Source: Deltaproteobacteria bacterium Ga0077539
GTDB taxonomy: Bacteria; Myxococcota_A; Polyangia; Polyangiales; Ga0077539
Reading direction: 5' to 3'
Assembly: GCA_001465015.1 (NCBI GenBank)
Contig: LNEO01000109.1
Location: 1 to 34,010 of the forward strand
DNA length: 34,010 bases
Under the pieces are notes generated by a model. It did no database searches. It had not been told where the DNA came from and was given only the letters and a program-made list of their open reading frames with translations. Positions 15,170 through 24,081 of this stretch are shown here, piece by piece. The position numbers and the translations under genes are program-made. The first letter of the stretch is position 1. Each line of letters begins with the position of its first letter.

Positions 15170-16423
15170 GTGACCTTTGATCCGTCCCTCGAACAAGCAG
15201 ACCCAGAGATGTTCGCGCTCGTGCGCGGCGAGACGCAGCGGCAGTTCGACAAGCTGCGGATGATCCCGAGCGAGAACTACGCCTCGCGCGCGGTGCAAGA
15301 GGCGATGGGATCGCCCCTCAACAACAAGTACAGCGAGGGCTATCCCCGCAAGCGCTACTACGAGGGCCAGCAGTTCATCGACCCGATCGAAGAGCTCGCC
15401 CAGTCGCGCATCCGCTCGATCTTCGGAGTCGAGCACGCCAACGTGCAGCCCTACTCGGGCTCGCCCGCGAATCTCGCGGTGCTCTTCGCCTTCTGCAAGC
15501 CAGGCGACCCGATCATGGGGCTCGGCCTCCCCGCGGGCGGGCACCTGACGCACGGCTGGAGCGTGTCGATCACGGGCGCGTACTTCAACGCTCGCGCGTA
15601 CGGCGTTCGCCGGGACGATCAGCGAATCGACATGGACGAGGTCCGAAAGATCGCTGAAGAGCACAAGCCCAAGCTGATCTTCTGCGGCGGCACGGCGTAC
15701 CCGCGGCTCTGGGATTTCGCTGCGTTTGCCGACGTGGCGCGCTCGGTGGGCGCGGTGCTCGTCGCGGACATCGCGCACATCTCTGGCCTCGTCGCCGGCG
15801 GCGCGCACCCCTCGCCCGTCGGACACGCGGACGTGATCTCGAGCACCACGCACAAGACGCTACGCGGTCCTCGCGGAGGCATGATCCTGACGCGCAAAGA
15901 GCTCGCGGGAGCCATCGACAAGGCTGTGTTTCCGGGGCTGCAAGGCGGTCCGCACGTCTCGCAGATGGCCGCGCTCGCGGTGGCCGCGAAGGAGGCCGCG
16001 ACCGAGGACTTCAAGGCGTACGCGCAGCGCGTCGTCGCCAACGCCAAGGCGCTCGCCACCGCCCTCTCGGACCGCGGATACGCGCTCGTCTCGGGCGGCA
16101 CCGACAATCACCTCTTGTTGATCGACCTCACCAACAAGAACGTCACCGGAAAGCGCGCCGCCAAGGCGCTCGACGCGGCCGGGATCGAGCTCAACTACAA
16201 CAGCGTTCCGTTCGATCCTCGTAAGCCCTTCGACCCGTCCGGCGTTCGCCTCGGAACGCCAGCGATCACCTCGCGCGGGCTCGAGCCCAAGCACATGGGA
16301 CAGGTCGCCGAGTGGTTCGACGACGCGGTCAAGAGCGAGGGCGACGACGCCAGGCTCGCGACGATCGGCGCTGCGGTGAAGGCCTTCTTGAAGGACTATC
16401 CCGCGCCCGGCATCGCGCTCTGA
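15170..16423 (+). CDS. glyA: Serine hydroxymethyltransferase
   Basis: A 417-aa protein, standard length for bacterial SHMT. It is a PLP enzyme that interconverts serine and glycine while transferring the one-carbon unit to tetrahydrofolate, in the cytoplasm. Signature blocks are present throughout: MIPSENYAS, NNKYSEGYPRKRYYEGQ, VQPYSGSPANLAV, GLPAGGHLTHG, ADIAHISGLVA, and the PLP-lysine motif SSTTHKTLRGPRGG with K229. The C-terminal RLGTPAITSRGL and NSVPFD are also typical. The start is GTG 15170, supported by TGAGGAG at 15157-15163. It is convergent with kptA, whose stop lies 16 bp beyond. Confidence 0.97.
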   Translation: MTFDPSLEQADPEMFALVRGETQRQFDKLRMIPSENYASRAVQEAMGSPLNNKYSEGYPRKRYYEGQQFIDPIEELAQSRIRSIFGVEHANVQPYSGSPANLAVLFAFCKPGDPIMGLGLPAGGHLTHGWSVSITGAYFNARAYGVRRDDQRIDMDEVRKIAEEHKPKLIFCGGTAYPRLWDFAAFADVARSVGAVLVADIAHISGLVAGGAHPSPVGHADVISSTTHKTLRGPRGGMILTRKELAGAIDKAVFPGLQGGPHVSQMAALAVAAKEAATEDFKAYAQRVVANAKALATALSDRGYALVSGGTDNHLLLIDLTNKNVTGKRAAKALDAAGIELNYNSVPFDPRKPFDPSGVRLGTPAITSRGLEPKHMGQVAEWFDDAVKSEGDDARLATIGAAVKAFLKDYPAPGIAL

Positions 16424-16439
16424 TCTGATTGCGTCGCGC

Positions 16440-17048
16440 TCAGTCTCGGGCGGACGGAAAGAGCGCTCGCACCCGATCGAGCGCGCTCTCGGCCCGACGA
16501 TGCGCCGCGCGCACCGCCACGATGGCGCCCGGCGGCACCCGTCGCGCGAGGATCACGCCGTTGGGGCTCGTCCACAGCGGCTCGCCCGCGGCGCGCATCG
16601 CGGCGATCGAGACGCCCAGCAGCACGTCGACGTTCGCGCGCTTTCCGACCGTTGAATTCGTGTGCTGCGCGAGGTGCACGTGCGTCCGCGAGACCGGCGA
16701 GAGGCCCTCTCTCGCGATGACCTCGATGACCTCGAGGCTGGTCCCGTGCCAGACGGTTCCGTCAGCCTCGGCCAGCTCGGTCCAGCTCGACTCGACCGCG
16801 TCCCGCGAGACGACGCCCGCCGAGTGGCCCTGACACGCGCGCACGCGACTGCCTTCGACCTCGAAGCGCTTCTTGTTGTTTTGGGCGACGGCCGCGTCGA
16901 AGAGCGCTCGAGACAGCCTCGTGGCCGAGAGCACCGCGGCGATCTCGGCCCACCCTTCGCTGTCGAGCGCGACGCCCGCCTCGTGGGCGCCGTGCCGCAA
17001 GAGCCACGAGAGCTTCTTGCTCGCTTGCACGATCGTTCGTTCGTCCAT
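16440..17048 (-). CDS. kptA: RNA 2'-phosphotransferase, Tpt1/KptA family
   Basis: A 202-aa protein. KptA removes an internal 2'-phosphate from RNA using NAD+, giving ADP-ribose 1'',2''-cyclic phosphate. In eukaryotes it completes tRNA splicing; the bacterial substrate is unknown. Visible family motifs are SKKLSWLLRHG (R18, H19), GW at 32-33, the F-N-KKRFEVEG region, IRACQGHS-type VRACQGHS (R70, H75), WHGTS (H101) and SRTHVHLA (H123, H125), with R168/R169 further on. ATG 17048 was chosen because MDERTIVQASKKLSWLLRHG is the usual N terminus; a longer frame to 17078 adds an Arg-rich stretch overlapping the regulatory region. It is divergent from a LysR-type regulator. Confidence 0.92.
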   Translation of the reverse strand: MDERTIVQASKKLSWLLRHGAHEAGVALDSEGWAEIAAVLSATRLSRALFDAAVAQNNKKRFEVEGSRVRACQGHSAGVVSRDAVESSWTELAEADGTVWHGTSLEVIEVIAREGLSPVSRTHVHLAQHTNSTVGKRANVDVLLGVSIAAMRAAGEPLWTSPNGVILARRVPPGAIVAVRAAHRRAESALDRVRALFPSARD

Positions 17049-17085
17049 GGGATTTCTCCTGCGCCGGATTCTTGGCACGCGGTCC

Positions 17086-17102
17086 GATCAGCGGAACTGA
17101 TC
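17086..17102. promoter_or_regulatory. Palindromic operator candidate between kptA and the LysR gene
   Basis: GATCAG-CGGAA-CTGATC is a perfect inverted repeat with a 5-nt centre and contains a T-N11-A arrangement (T17088, A17100), the hallmark of LysR-type binding sites. It lies 28 bp before the LysR ATG and 38 bp from the kptA start. TACACT at 17113-17118 is a possible -10 for the regulator. Confidence 0.5.
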
Positions 17103-17129
17103 TTTTCTGAGATACACTCCGATTTTCTG

Positions 17130-18017
17130 ATGGTTCGTCCGCCGTCGACGCCGCTCTCGCTCGACCCCGAGTGCCTCGAGGCGCTCGAGTCTTTCGCGAT
17201 CGATTACAACCTTACCCGCGCCGCCAGGCGCTTGCGACGAGCGCAGCCGACGGTCCACGCGCAGCTCCGTCGCCTCGCCGACGCGATCGGGGCGCCGCTG
17301 TACGCTCGCGTCGGGCGGGCGCTCGCGCTCACCGCAGAGGGCACCGCGGTGCTCGCGTACGCGAGAGACAGCCGCGCGAGGCTCGAGTCGCTGGCGGCAT
17401 CGTTGGCGCAAAGAACGACCGACGAGCAACCCACGCTCGCGACGGGCGAAGGCGCGCTGTTGTATCTCCTCGGGCCCGCGCTCGCGGCGTTTCGTCGCAA
17501 GGCGCATCGGTCGCCGAAGCTCGCGCTCGGATCGAGAGAACAGACCCTCGCGGCGGTGCGATCGGCAGCGGCGCAGATCGGCGTCACCGCGCTCGGCGCA
17601 GCGCCGCCAGACGACCTCGAGTGGCGCACGATCGCGACGGTGCGAACCGCCGTCGTCCTGGAGCGTACGCACCCTCTCGCAAAGAAGAAGCGGCTGGAGA
17701 TCCAGGGGCTCGCCGGGGTTGCGCTCGTGTTGCCTCCCGCGCCGAGCGAGCTGCGCGCCGCGATCGAGCGACAGCTGTTCGATCGGCTCGAGGTCGCCAT
17801 CGAGGCGCGAGGTTGGCCGCTGGCGATGCACTGCGCACGACTCGGGTTGGGCGCGGCGGTGGTCAACGATTTTTGTGTGCCGCCATCGGGCTGCGTCTCG
17901 GTCGCGCTCACCGACGGTCCCGCGCAACGATACGTGGTCTTCAAGCGTCGCGCCGCGGGAGTTTCGTCGACCGTCGACGCGCTGTGGCAATGCATCGTCG
18001 AGCGCTCGAGCTCGTGA
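17130..18017 (+). CDS. LysR-family transcriptional regulator
   Basis: A 295-aa protein, the usual LysR size. The N-terminal helix-turn-helix is recognisable: LEALESFAIDYNLTRAARRLRRAQPTVHAQLRRLADAIGAPLYARVGRALALTAEG, a typical LysR DNA-binding domain with a shortened spacing. The C-terminal 200 residues look like the periplasmic-binding-protein-type effector domain (RTAVVLERTHPLAKK, GAAVVNDFCVPPSG). ATG 17130 gives the standard N terminus. LysR regulators commonly control the divergent gene, here kptA, through a palindrome in the shared promoter, and such a palindrome is present. The inducer is unknown. Confidence 0.88.
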   Translation: MVRPPSTPLSLDPECLEALESFAIDYNLTRAARRLRRAQPTVHAQLRRLADAIGAPLYARVGRALALTAEGTAVLAYARDSRARLESLAASLAQRTTDEQPTLATGEGALLYLLGPALAAFRRKAHRSPKLALGSREQTLAAVRSAAAQIGVTALGAAPPDDLEWRTIATVRTAVVLERTHPLAKKKRLEIQGLAGVALVLPPAPSELRAAIERQLFDRLEVAIEARGWPLAMHCARLGLGAAVVNDFCVPPSGCVSVALTDGPAQRYVVFKRRAAGVSSTVDALWQCIVERSSS

Positions 18018-18137
18018 TCGAACGCGTGTCAGCCTCACGAACTGCTCGGAAAAGTCGAAGCGGGCTACTCGATGACCGCCTCGTTTCGTGCCAACCTTGC
18101 AGCGGCGTCTCGCCACTCCCACGGAGGCTCTTTCAAC

Positions 18138-20399
18138 ATGCTTCGATCCGCTCGCTACTTCGCGCTCCTCGGTCCGCTCGCGCTCGCGCTCGCGGCCTGC
18201 TCCGAAGACATGAGGTTGACCGGCGACGGCTCGGTGACCGACACCGGGATCGTCGACAGCTCGGTGTCGATGATGGACACGATGGTTGATCGTTGCGCGT
18301 CCGGCGTAGACAGCGACAACGACGGCATCGACAACGCGACCGAGTGCATGCTGGGGAGCGACCCGAACAACCCCGACTCGGACATGGACGGAATTCGCGA
18401 CGGCATCGAGGCGCGCTACCCGCGCATCTGTGTCGCAGAAGACCCCATGCGACAGCGACGGTGCGGAAGCTCCGGTGGGGACGCTGGCGTCGATAGCGGA
18501 GCGGCGGACGCTGGGCTCGGCTGCGCGCTCATCGCGTGCACGATGGACAGCGAATGCATGATGGGCGAGCGCTGCCGCGGGCTCAACCCTGGGTCGAACG
18601 ACTCGGATGGCGACGGCGTTCCGGATCGTGACGAGGACCTCAACGGCGACGGGATCATCGACATCGCCAACGGCGAAACAGACCCGCGCCTCGGCGACAC
18701 CGACGGCGACGGACGGCCCGACAGCATGTCAGGCGTCGCGATCTGCCGGCCCGATGGTCTCGCGATGGTCCGCGTTCAGGCCGGCCCGATGACGGCGTTT
18801 CAAGTCGGTCACGACCCGGCCTGGGGCATGGCGAGGACGCTGCCGGGGACGATGAACCGTGGGGCAGTGCTGCTCGACGACCCAGCGACCAACGTGTCGG
18901 CGATCGTCGTCGGAGCGCCGGCGACCGGCGATGTTCGCGCCGAGTCGGCTCGGGTCGAGATGGCGGTGCAAGCTGCGCTCGGCGCGGGGACGACCGCCGT
19001 GCTCGTGGGGCGCGCGCTCACGACGCACGAGATGTTTCCCGGCGTCCAGAGCACCTATCGTGTCGCGCGTATGACCAGCGCCTCGGCGCTGCGCGACGGC
19101 GTCACGATGGCGCTGACGGGCGCGGCGGCCCCCGCTGGCGGTCCAACGGTGGGAGCTGCGGCAGAGTTCATCGTCGACGTGACGACGGTGCTTCGAAGCA
19201 TGCGCTTCGTCGACATCATCGTCGCGGTCGCGCCGCGCGCGCAGGTCGACAACCCGATGATCAACACGGCCATTCGGATGAACGACCTCACCAACGCGAC
19301 GGGCGTGTCCGAGCTGGGAAAGAACGTCGGATTCGCCTGCCAGGTGATCCGCGCAGAGCAAGGGACGGCGCCGGTCGACTTCATCTGGACGATCGACACG
19401 TCGGGCTCGATGGGACCCTATCAAGAGGCAGTGGGACGCACTGCGACGCGCTTCGTCGAGCGCATGGCGACCGCGGGCGTGGATTTTCGCGTCGCGGCGT
19501 TTCAGGCGAACTCCAACCCGCCCAACCTCACGATGGCGAGCCCCACGACCGGCTGGCCGATGGGCTTTCGCTGGATCAACGGCCGCGACATGAACAGCGC
19601 GGCGCAGCTCTGTCAGTACTCGACGGTCGGAACGTGCCCGACGGCGATGCCCGACACCGCGCGCCCCTACACATGGACCGGCGGAACGACCTCCGAGCAG
19701 CCCACGGCAGGGTCGATTCAAGCGCACTTCGAGTTCCGCCGCCGCGGCATGGCTGGCGAGACCAACCCCGAGTGGCGCCTCCGCGCCGGCGCGAAGGTGG
19801 TGGCCTTTCACATCACCGACGAGCCCGGCAGCAACGACTTCAACTACTTCCGGACTGGCGTCGACCCGCAGACGATGATGCGCTTCAGCGCGTCCGGCGC
19901 GTGGGACATGGCGACCCTGAACAACATCGTCGCGTACTACCAGCGCAACGAGATCCTGACGTTCGGCCTCGTGCCGCGATTGCTCAACGAGCAGCCCATG
20001 GACGCGCGAATGCCACCCGCGTGCAGCGCGTTCGACGTCGGCTACCTGCCGCGTTGCGTGATCGAGGCCAACCGCGGCGCCTACATCCCGCTGCGACAAA
20101 TCAGCGCGTCGTCTCCTGCGGCTGTGCGCATGGCGTTCGAGGCCGACGTGGACGCGGCGATGTCCCGCATCGTCGACGCGATCGCCGGCGCGGCGAGCCA
20201 GTTCGTCCTCAACCGATCGCCCATCACCAGCACGATCAAGGTTCGCGTGCGTGGGATGGACGTTCCCCGCAACCGGGCAGAGGGGTTCGACTACGACCCG
20301 GCGTCGCGCTCGATCATCTTCTTCGGCAACCGCTTCCGCCCGATGCGGGGCGACGAAGTCGTGATCTCGTACCGGGTGTGGGAGGGTTCGCTCGGCTGA
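18138..20399 (+). CDS. Secreted VWA lipoprotein with thrombospondin type-3 calcium repeats
   Basis: A 753-aa protein. ATG 18138 is preceded by a good Shine-Dalgarno (ACGGAGGC) and starts a clear lipoprotein signal (MLRSARYFALLGPLALALAAC). Asp/Asn-rich calcium-binding repeats follow (DSDNDGIDNATE, NNPDSDMDGIRDG, DSDGDGVPDRDEDLNGDG, DTDGDGRPDS), interrupted by a Cys-containing insert. A central alpha/beta region comes next, then a von Willebrand A domain beginning IWTIDTSGSMG (D420, S422, S424). The C-terminal region is of unknown fold. Such proteins are abundant in myxobacteria and planctomycetes and are assumed to act at the cell surface in adhesion or matrix binding (family knowledge plus inference). 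It is a single gene, following the LysR gene by 120 bp of featureless spacer. Confidence 0.85.
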   Translation: MLRSARYFALLGPLALALAACSEDMRLTGDGSVTDTGIVDSSVSMMDTMVDRCASGVDSDNDGIDNATECMLGSDPNNPDSDMDGIRDGIEARYPRICVAEDPMRQRRCGSSGGDAGVDSGAADAGLGCALIACTMDSECMMGERCRGLNPGSNDSDGDGVPDRDEDLNGDGIIDIANGETDPRLGDTDGDGRPDSMSGVAICRPDGLAMVRVQAGPMTAFQVGHDPAWGMARTLPGTMNRGAVLLDDPATNVSAIVVGAPATGDVRAESARVEMAVQAALGAGTTAVLVGRALTTHEMFPGVQSTYRVARMTSASALRDGVTMALTGAAAPAGGPTVGAAAEFIVDVTTVLRSMRFVDIIVAVAPRAQVDNPMINTAIRMNDLTNATGVSELGKNVGFACQVIRAEQGTAPVDFIWTIDTSGSMGPYQEAVGRTATRFVERMATAGVDFRVAAFQANSNPPNLTMASPTTGWPMGFRWINGRDMNSAAQLCQYSTVGTCPTAMPDTARPYTWTGGTTSEQPTAGSIQAHFEFRRRGMAGETNPEWRLRAGAKVVAFHITDEPGSNDFNYFRTGVDPQTMMRFSASGAWDMATLNNIVAYYQRNEILTFGLVPRLLNEQPMDARMPPACSAFDVGYLPRCVIEANRGAYIPLRQISASSPAAVRMAFEADVDAAMSRIVDAIAGAASQFVLNRSPITSTIKVRVRGMDVPRNRAEGFDYDPASRSIIFFGNRFRPMRGDEVVISYRVWEGSLG

Positions 20400-20433
20400 G
20401 CGGGGGGTTTTCGTGTAGCGTTGCCGCGCGACG

Positions 20434-20784
20434 GTGGCCTCTCACTTCCGACTCCGCCCGCGGTACCCCATCGAGGTACGCGTCACGGTGCGACGACAAC
20501 ACGAAAAGAGCGCGCGAAAGGTGGAGGCGATCACCGCCAACCTCTCGTTCGGCGGGGTGTTCGTGGCTGTCGATCCGCCGATGCCGGTCGGGGCACGGCT
20601 TCGCGTCGGCATCGCGAGCGCGACCACCTGGGATCCGCTCGAGCTCGACGCCACCGTGCGTTGGGTGCGCGACGGCGGCGCGACGGTGCGTCCGGGGATG
20701 GGGCTCGCGTTCGACCCGCTCACGCCGCAGCAGGCGCTGGCGCTGCACGGTTTGATTTGTGCGCACGGATTCGAAGACGAGTGA
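20434..20784 (+). CDS. PilZ-domain protein, probable c-di-GMP receptor
   Basis: A 116-aa single-domain protein. It starts FRLRPRYPIEVRVTV, giving the RxxxR loop, and has TANLSFGGVFV, giving the [D/N]xSxxG motif; both are needed for c-di-GMP binding by PilZ domains. The remainder fits the PilZ beta-barrel (ARLRVGIA, LELDATVRWVRDG, GMGLAFDPL). It is presumably cytoplasmic and transmits c-di-GMP levels to motility or exopolysaccharide functions; its partner is unknown. Start GTG 20434. Its TGA stop is immediately followed by the stop of the convergent isocitrate dehydrogenase gene. Confidence 0.88.
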   Translation: MASHFRLRPRYPIEVRVTVRRQHEKSARKVEAITANLSFGGVFVAVDPPMPVGARLRVGIASATTWDPLELDATVRWVRDGGATVRPGMGLAFDPLTPQQALALHGLICAHGFEDE

Positions 20785-21783
20785 TCAGAGCGCGTTCACG
20801 ACGGCTCGGGTGAACTCGACGGTGCTCGAGTTGCCGCCCAGATCACCGGTCCGAACGGTGGTCTCCCGATAGACCTTGCGAACGGCGCTCTCGACGCGAG
20901 CCGACGCCTCGCGTTCGCCCAGATACTGCAGCATCAGCGCCGCGCTCAGGATCAGCGCCGTGGGGTTGGCGACGCCCTTTCCTGCGATGTCTGGCGCGCT
21001 GCCGTGGACCGCCTCGAACACCGCGCACTCGTCGCCGATGTTGGCGCCAGGAACGACGCCGAGGCCGCCCACCAGGCCCGCGCACAGCTCGCTCAGGATG
21101 TCGCCGTACAGGTTGTCCATGACCAGCACGTCGAACCGCTCGGGAAAGCGAACGAGCTGCATCGCGCACGCGTCCACGATCACCTCGCTCGTCTCGACCT
21201 CGGCGTACCGTCGGCTGACCTTTCGCACACACTCGAGGAAGAGCCCGTCCGAGAGCTTCATGATGTTGGCCTTGTGAACGACCGAGACGCGCCGGCGGTT
21301 GTTCGCGCGCGCGTAGCGAAAGGCAAACTCCGCGATGCGGGTGCTCGCTCGCTCGCTCACGATCTTGAGCGACTCGGCCACGCCCGGGACCACCATGTGC
21401 TCGAGCCCGGAGTAGAGACCCTCGGTGTTTTCTCGGACGATCACGAGGTCGACGCCCGAGAAGCGCGAGGCGATCCCTTCGATGTTCTTGACCGGTCGCA
21501 GGCACGCGTACAGGTCGAGCGCCTTGCGCAGCGTCACGTTGACCGAGCGAAAACCGCGGCCGATCGGCGTCCCGATCGGTCCCTTCAGCGCGATACGGTT
21601 GCGCTGAACGGACGCGATGACCTCGTCGGGGCACGGGTGGCCGTGCTGTTCGGCCGCGGCGGCGCCAGCCTCCCGAGGCTCCCATGTGATATCGACGCCG
21701 GTCGCCGCAAGCACTTCGCGCGTCGCATCGGTCACCTCTGGTCCGATTCCATCGCCCGGAATCAACGTGATCACATGGCTCAT
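20785..21783 (-). CDS. NAD-dependent isocitrate dehydrogenase
   Basis: A 332-aa protein of the beta-decarboxylating dehydrogenase family: ITLIPGDGIGPEV at the N terminus, RSVNVTLRKALDLYACLRPVK for substrate binding, IVRENTEGLYSGLEH, VHKANIMKLSDGLF, and DNLYGDILSELCAGLVGGLG for metal and substrate binding. Ser in RSVNVTLRK and the ENTEGxYSGxEH block favour isocitrate (eukaryote-like NAD type) over isopropylmalate, whose enzymes have a different ELTGG block. It converts isocitrate to 2-oxoglutarate in the TCA cycle. Homoisocitrate dehydrogenase is the alternative. It is convergent with the PilZ gene and divergent from the kinase gene across 67 bp. Confidence 0.85.
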   Translation of the reverse strand: MSHVITLIPGDGIGPEVTDATREVLAATGVDITWEPREAGAAAAEQHGHPCPDEVIASVQRNRIALKGPIGTPIGRGFRSVNVTLRKALDLYACLRPVKNIEGIASRFSGVDLVIVRENTEGLYSGLEHMVVPGVAESLKIVSERASTRIAEFAFRYARANNRRRVSVVHKANIMKLSDGLFLECVRKVSRRYAEVETSEVIVDACAMQLVRFPERFDVLVMDNLYGDILSELCAGLVGGLGVVPGANIGDECAVFEAVHGSAPDIAGKGVANPTALILSAALMLQYLGEREASARVESAVRKVYRETTVRTGDLGGNSSTVEFTRAVVNAL

Positions 21784-21850
21784 CGAGGCTCTCTTCTCTT
21801 GCAGAGGACGCCAGTTGTCTCGAACAATCCCATCCCCGAGAGCGTAATCG

Positions 21851-23407
21851 ATGACCGCGCTGCCGCGGAGACTGGGTCGCTACGAACTGTTCCACGAGCT
21901 CGCGCGAGGCGGGATGGGAGTCGTGTATCTCGCGCGGCACCGCAGCGTCGGCGGATTTTCTCGCCTGGTGGCGGTCAAGCAGTGCCTCCCGGAGCACACG
22001 CGTGATCGCGACTTCGTGTCGATGTTTCTCGATGAAGCGCGGCTGGCGGCGCGGGTGCGACACCCCAGCATCGTGCCGACGATCGACGTCGAACACGATC
22101 GAGACACGCTCTTTCTCGCGATGGAGTACGTCGAGGGAGAGCGGCTCGTCGACCTCATCCGAGCTGCGTATCAGCAGGCGGGAGGCGTTCCGCTCGCGAT
22201 CGGGGTGCGCGTGATGGTCGACGCGCTGCGCGGACTGCACGCGGCGCACTGCCTCGAAGACAGCGACGGAACCCCGCTGAACCTCGTGCACCGCGACGTA
22301 TCGCCGCAGAACATCATCGTCGGATACGACGGCCTCGCGCGGATCATCGACTTCGGCGTCGCTCGCGCCGAGCGCCGACTCACGCGCACGATGGTCGGCG
22401 GCCTCCCGAAGGGAAAGCTCGCGTACATGGCGCCCGAGCAGGCCCTCGAAGGTCCGCTCGATCGCCGCGCGGACGTGTTCGCCGCCGGGCTTGTCGCGTG
22501 GGAGGTCGTCACCAACCGACGCCTCTTCGACGCCAACGTCGAGACAGCGATCCTCGCGCAGATCCTCGAGATGCCGATCGCCGCGCCGTCCCACGTTCGC
22601 GCGGATGTCCCGCCCTCGCTCGACGCGCTCATCCTCAAAGCGCTCGACCGCGATCCAGACCGACGATGGCCAACCGCCCTCGCCTTCGCCGAAGCGCTCG
22701 AACACGCTGGCGTCCCGCCGGCGTCGCAGGACACTGTCGCCCGATTCGCGTGCAACGTCCTCGCGGACAAACGCGCGCAGCGCATCGCGCTGCAACGTCG
22801 GGTCGAGGGCATGCCGCCGCTGCCCGAAGCGGCACCAGCCGCGAGCGCGCAGGTCGCGTACGCGCCAAACGCAAGCGCGCACGTCGCCAACGCGCAGAGT
22901 ACGAGCGCCCCGATCGCGAGCATGCCGAGCGTGAACGGAGTGCCGAAGACCGTGGCGTTCGACGCGTATGCGACGCCGCCGCCCGTGGCGTACACGCCAC
23001 CCACGTCGGGTGGATCGCTTCCGTCCTTTGGGCCGACCTCCGCTCAGCAACAACGCAGCGGAGCACCGCACGCTCCGCACCATGGACAAGCACAGGAAGC
23101 GACCAACCCGCTCGTCTTCGTGGCGGTCGGAATGGTGGTCATCGGCCTCGCGTTCGGCGCGGCGTCCGTCGCGGTGCGCGCACGCGCTCGCGGCGAGCGG
23201 GTGGAGCTTGCGCCCATCGAGGTTCCCAACGCGATCGCCGTGCTACCGACGGCGGGGAGCGACCGGCCCGCGATGCAAGACGCCGGAGCGAGCAGCCCCT
23301 CGAACGAGCAGCCCCCGATCGCGGACAGCGGAACGCCAGCAGCACGAACGACGGTCCCCGCACGGAGACGTCGTCGGCCCACGCCCTCCGAAGGCGTCGA
23401 GTTTTGA
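21851..23407 (+). CDS. Membrane-anchored Ser/Thr protein kinase
   Basis: A 518-aa protein. The N-terminal kinase domain (about 10-270) has the Gly loop ARGGMGVVY, the ATP lysine in VAVKQC (K43), HRDVSPQN (147-154), DFG (167-169) and YMAPEQA. The catalytic loop reads HRDVSPQN rather than HRDLKPEN, a variant I recall as frequent in myxobacterial kinases; catalytic D149, N154 and DFG are kept, so activity is expected. A Pro/Ala/Ser-rich linker with short repeats such as ASAQVAYAPNASAHVAN (about 330-415) leads to one transmembrane helix (about 421-440). The extracytoplasmic tail is Pro/Arg-rich and small, with no sensor fold visible. It is divergent from the isocitrate dehydrogenase gene. Confidence 0.92.
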   Translation: MTALPRRLGRYELFHELARGGMGVVYLARHRSVGGFSRLVAVKQCLPEHTRDRDFVSMFLDEARLAARVRHPSIVPTIDVEHDRDTLFLAMEYVEGERLVDLIRAAYQQAGGVPLAIGVRVMVDALRGLHAAHCLEDSDGTPLNLVHRDVSPQNIIVGYDGLARIIDFGVARAERRLTRTMVGGLPKGKLAYMAPEQALEGPLDRRADVFAAGLVAWEVVTNRRLFDANVETAILAQILEMPIAAPSHVRADVPPSLDALILKALDRDPDRRWPTALAFAEALEHAGVPPASQDTVARFACNVLADKRAQRIALQRRVEGMPPLPEAAPAASAQVAYAPNASAHVANAQSTSAPIASMPSVNGVPKTVAFDAYATPPPVAYTPPTSGGSLPSFGPTSAQQQRSGAPHAPHHGQAQEATNPLVFVAVGMVVIGLAFGAASVAVRARARGERVELAPIEVPNAIAVLPTAGSDRPAMQDAGASSPSNEQPPIADSGTPAARTTVPARRRRRPTPSEGVEF

Positions 23408-23415
23408 CCGCGCTC

Positions 23416-23433
23416 GACGAAAGACCTTTCGTC
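23416..23433 (+). terminator. Hairpin after the kinase stop codon
   Basis: GACGAAA and TTTCGTC flank a GACC loop, giving 7 bp with the loop closed. It lies 9 bp beyond the kinase stop codon and lacks a T-tract, so terminator function is only possible. Confidence 0.35.
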
Positions 23434-23514
23434 ACGGTACGTCGATCGATGCGGTAATCTCTTCGGCGGCTTGCGAAGAGCGCACCCTGTAGGTCACCCT
23501 GCGTAGTGCGAGTC

Positions 23515-24078
23515 ATGCTCTCTCGTCGCGTCTCTGTGTTTTGCTCATCTTTGCTGCGGACTGCTGCGTGGCTCGGCGCGATCGCCGCGAGCGCAGGGTG
23601 CGCAGCGAGCGTGAGCCCCGATCGAAGCGACGGAAGCTCGATCGACGGCGGCGCTATTGGTCCCGGCGCGGACGCTTCGCGTGACGTGCGATTTCGAGAC
23701 GTACCGGACCCGCTGCCGGACGCGTTTCGAGAGCCGCCGTGCCCCGACGGATCGACGGACGGCGTGCGCATGTACGAGTGCGATCCGTTTACGAACCGCG
23801 GCTGCGCGTCGGGCATGGCCTGCTACCCGTTCATCGAATACCCCATGGGTCGCTGCGCTCGCGAGATCTACCGCGCGACGTGCATCCCCGCGGGAACACA
23901 ACCCGTCGGCGCCCCGTGCGAGGGAAGCAACGCGTGCGTCGCAGGAAGCTCGTGCTTCGCGACCGGCGCCGGGACGCGCTGCCTTCGGCTGTGCCGACTC
24001 GACGGGGCAGAGCCGCGCTGCCCGCGCGGAAGCGTCTGCGAGCCGACGGACTTGCCGGACTTCGGCGCGTGCGACTGA
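23515..24078 (+). CDS. Cys-rich lipoprotein of unknown function
   Basis: About 187 aa. The signal peptide LLRTAAWLGAIAASAGC ends in a good lipobox (SAGC). An Asp/Gly/Ser-rich spacer is followed by about a dozen cysteines in patterns such as YECDPFTNRGCASGMACYP, GAPCEGSNACVAGSSCF and GTRCLRLCRLDGAEPRCPRGSVCEP. These resemble the disulphide-rich modules common in secreted myxobacterial proteins. ATG 23515 is preferred; GTG 23506 is in frame. The next gene starts 4 bp after the stop, so the two are probably co-transcribed. Confidence 0.72.
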   Translation: MLSRRVSVFCSSLLRTAAWLGAIAASAGCAASVSPDRSDGSSIDGGAIGPGADASRDVRFRDVPDPLPDAFREPPCPDGSTDGVRMYECDPFTNRGCASGMACYPFIEYPMGRCAREIYRATCIPAGTQPVGAPCEGSNACVAGSSCFATGAGTRCLRLCRLDGAEPRCPRGSVCEPTDLPDFGACD

Positions 24079-24081
24079 ACC

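Noticed and set aside
18729..20099. 456-codon minus-strand open frame inside the VWA lipoprotein gene
   Set aside because: No recognisable motif. The plus-strand frame has a signal peptide, calcium repeats and a MIDAS motif.
20785..21783. 3-isopropylmalate dehydrogenase
   Set aside because: Ser in RSVNVTLRK and the ENTEGLYSGLEH block fit isocitrate dehydrogenase, and there are no leu genes nearby.
21851..23407. Pseudokinase because of HRDVSPQN
   Set aside because: Catalytic Asp, Asn, DFG and ATP-binding Lys are all present. As I recall, the variant loop is widespread among myxobacterial kinases.
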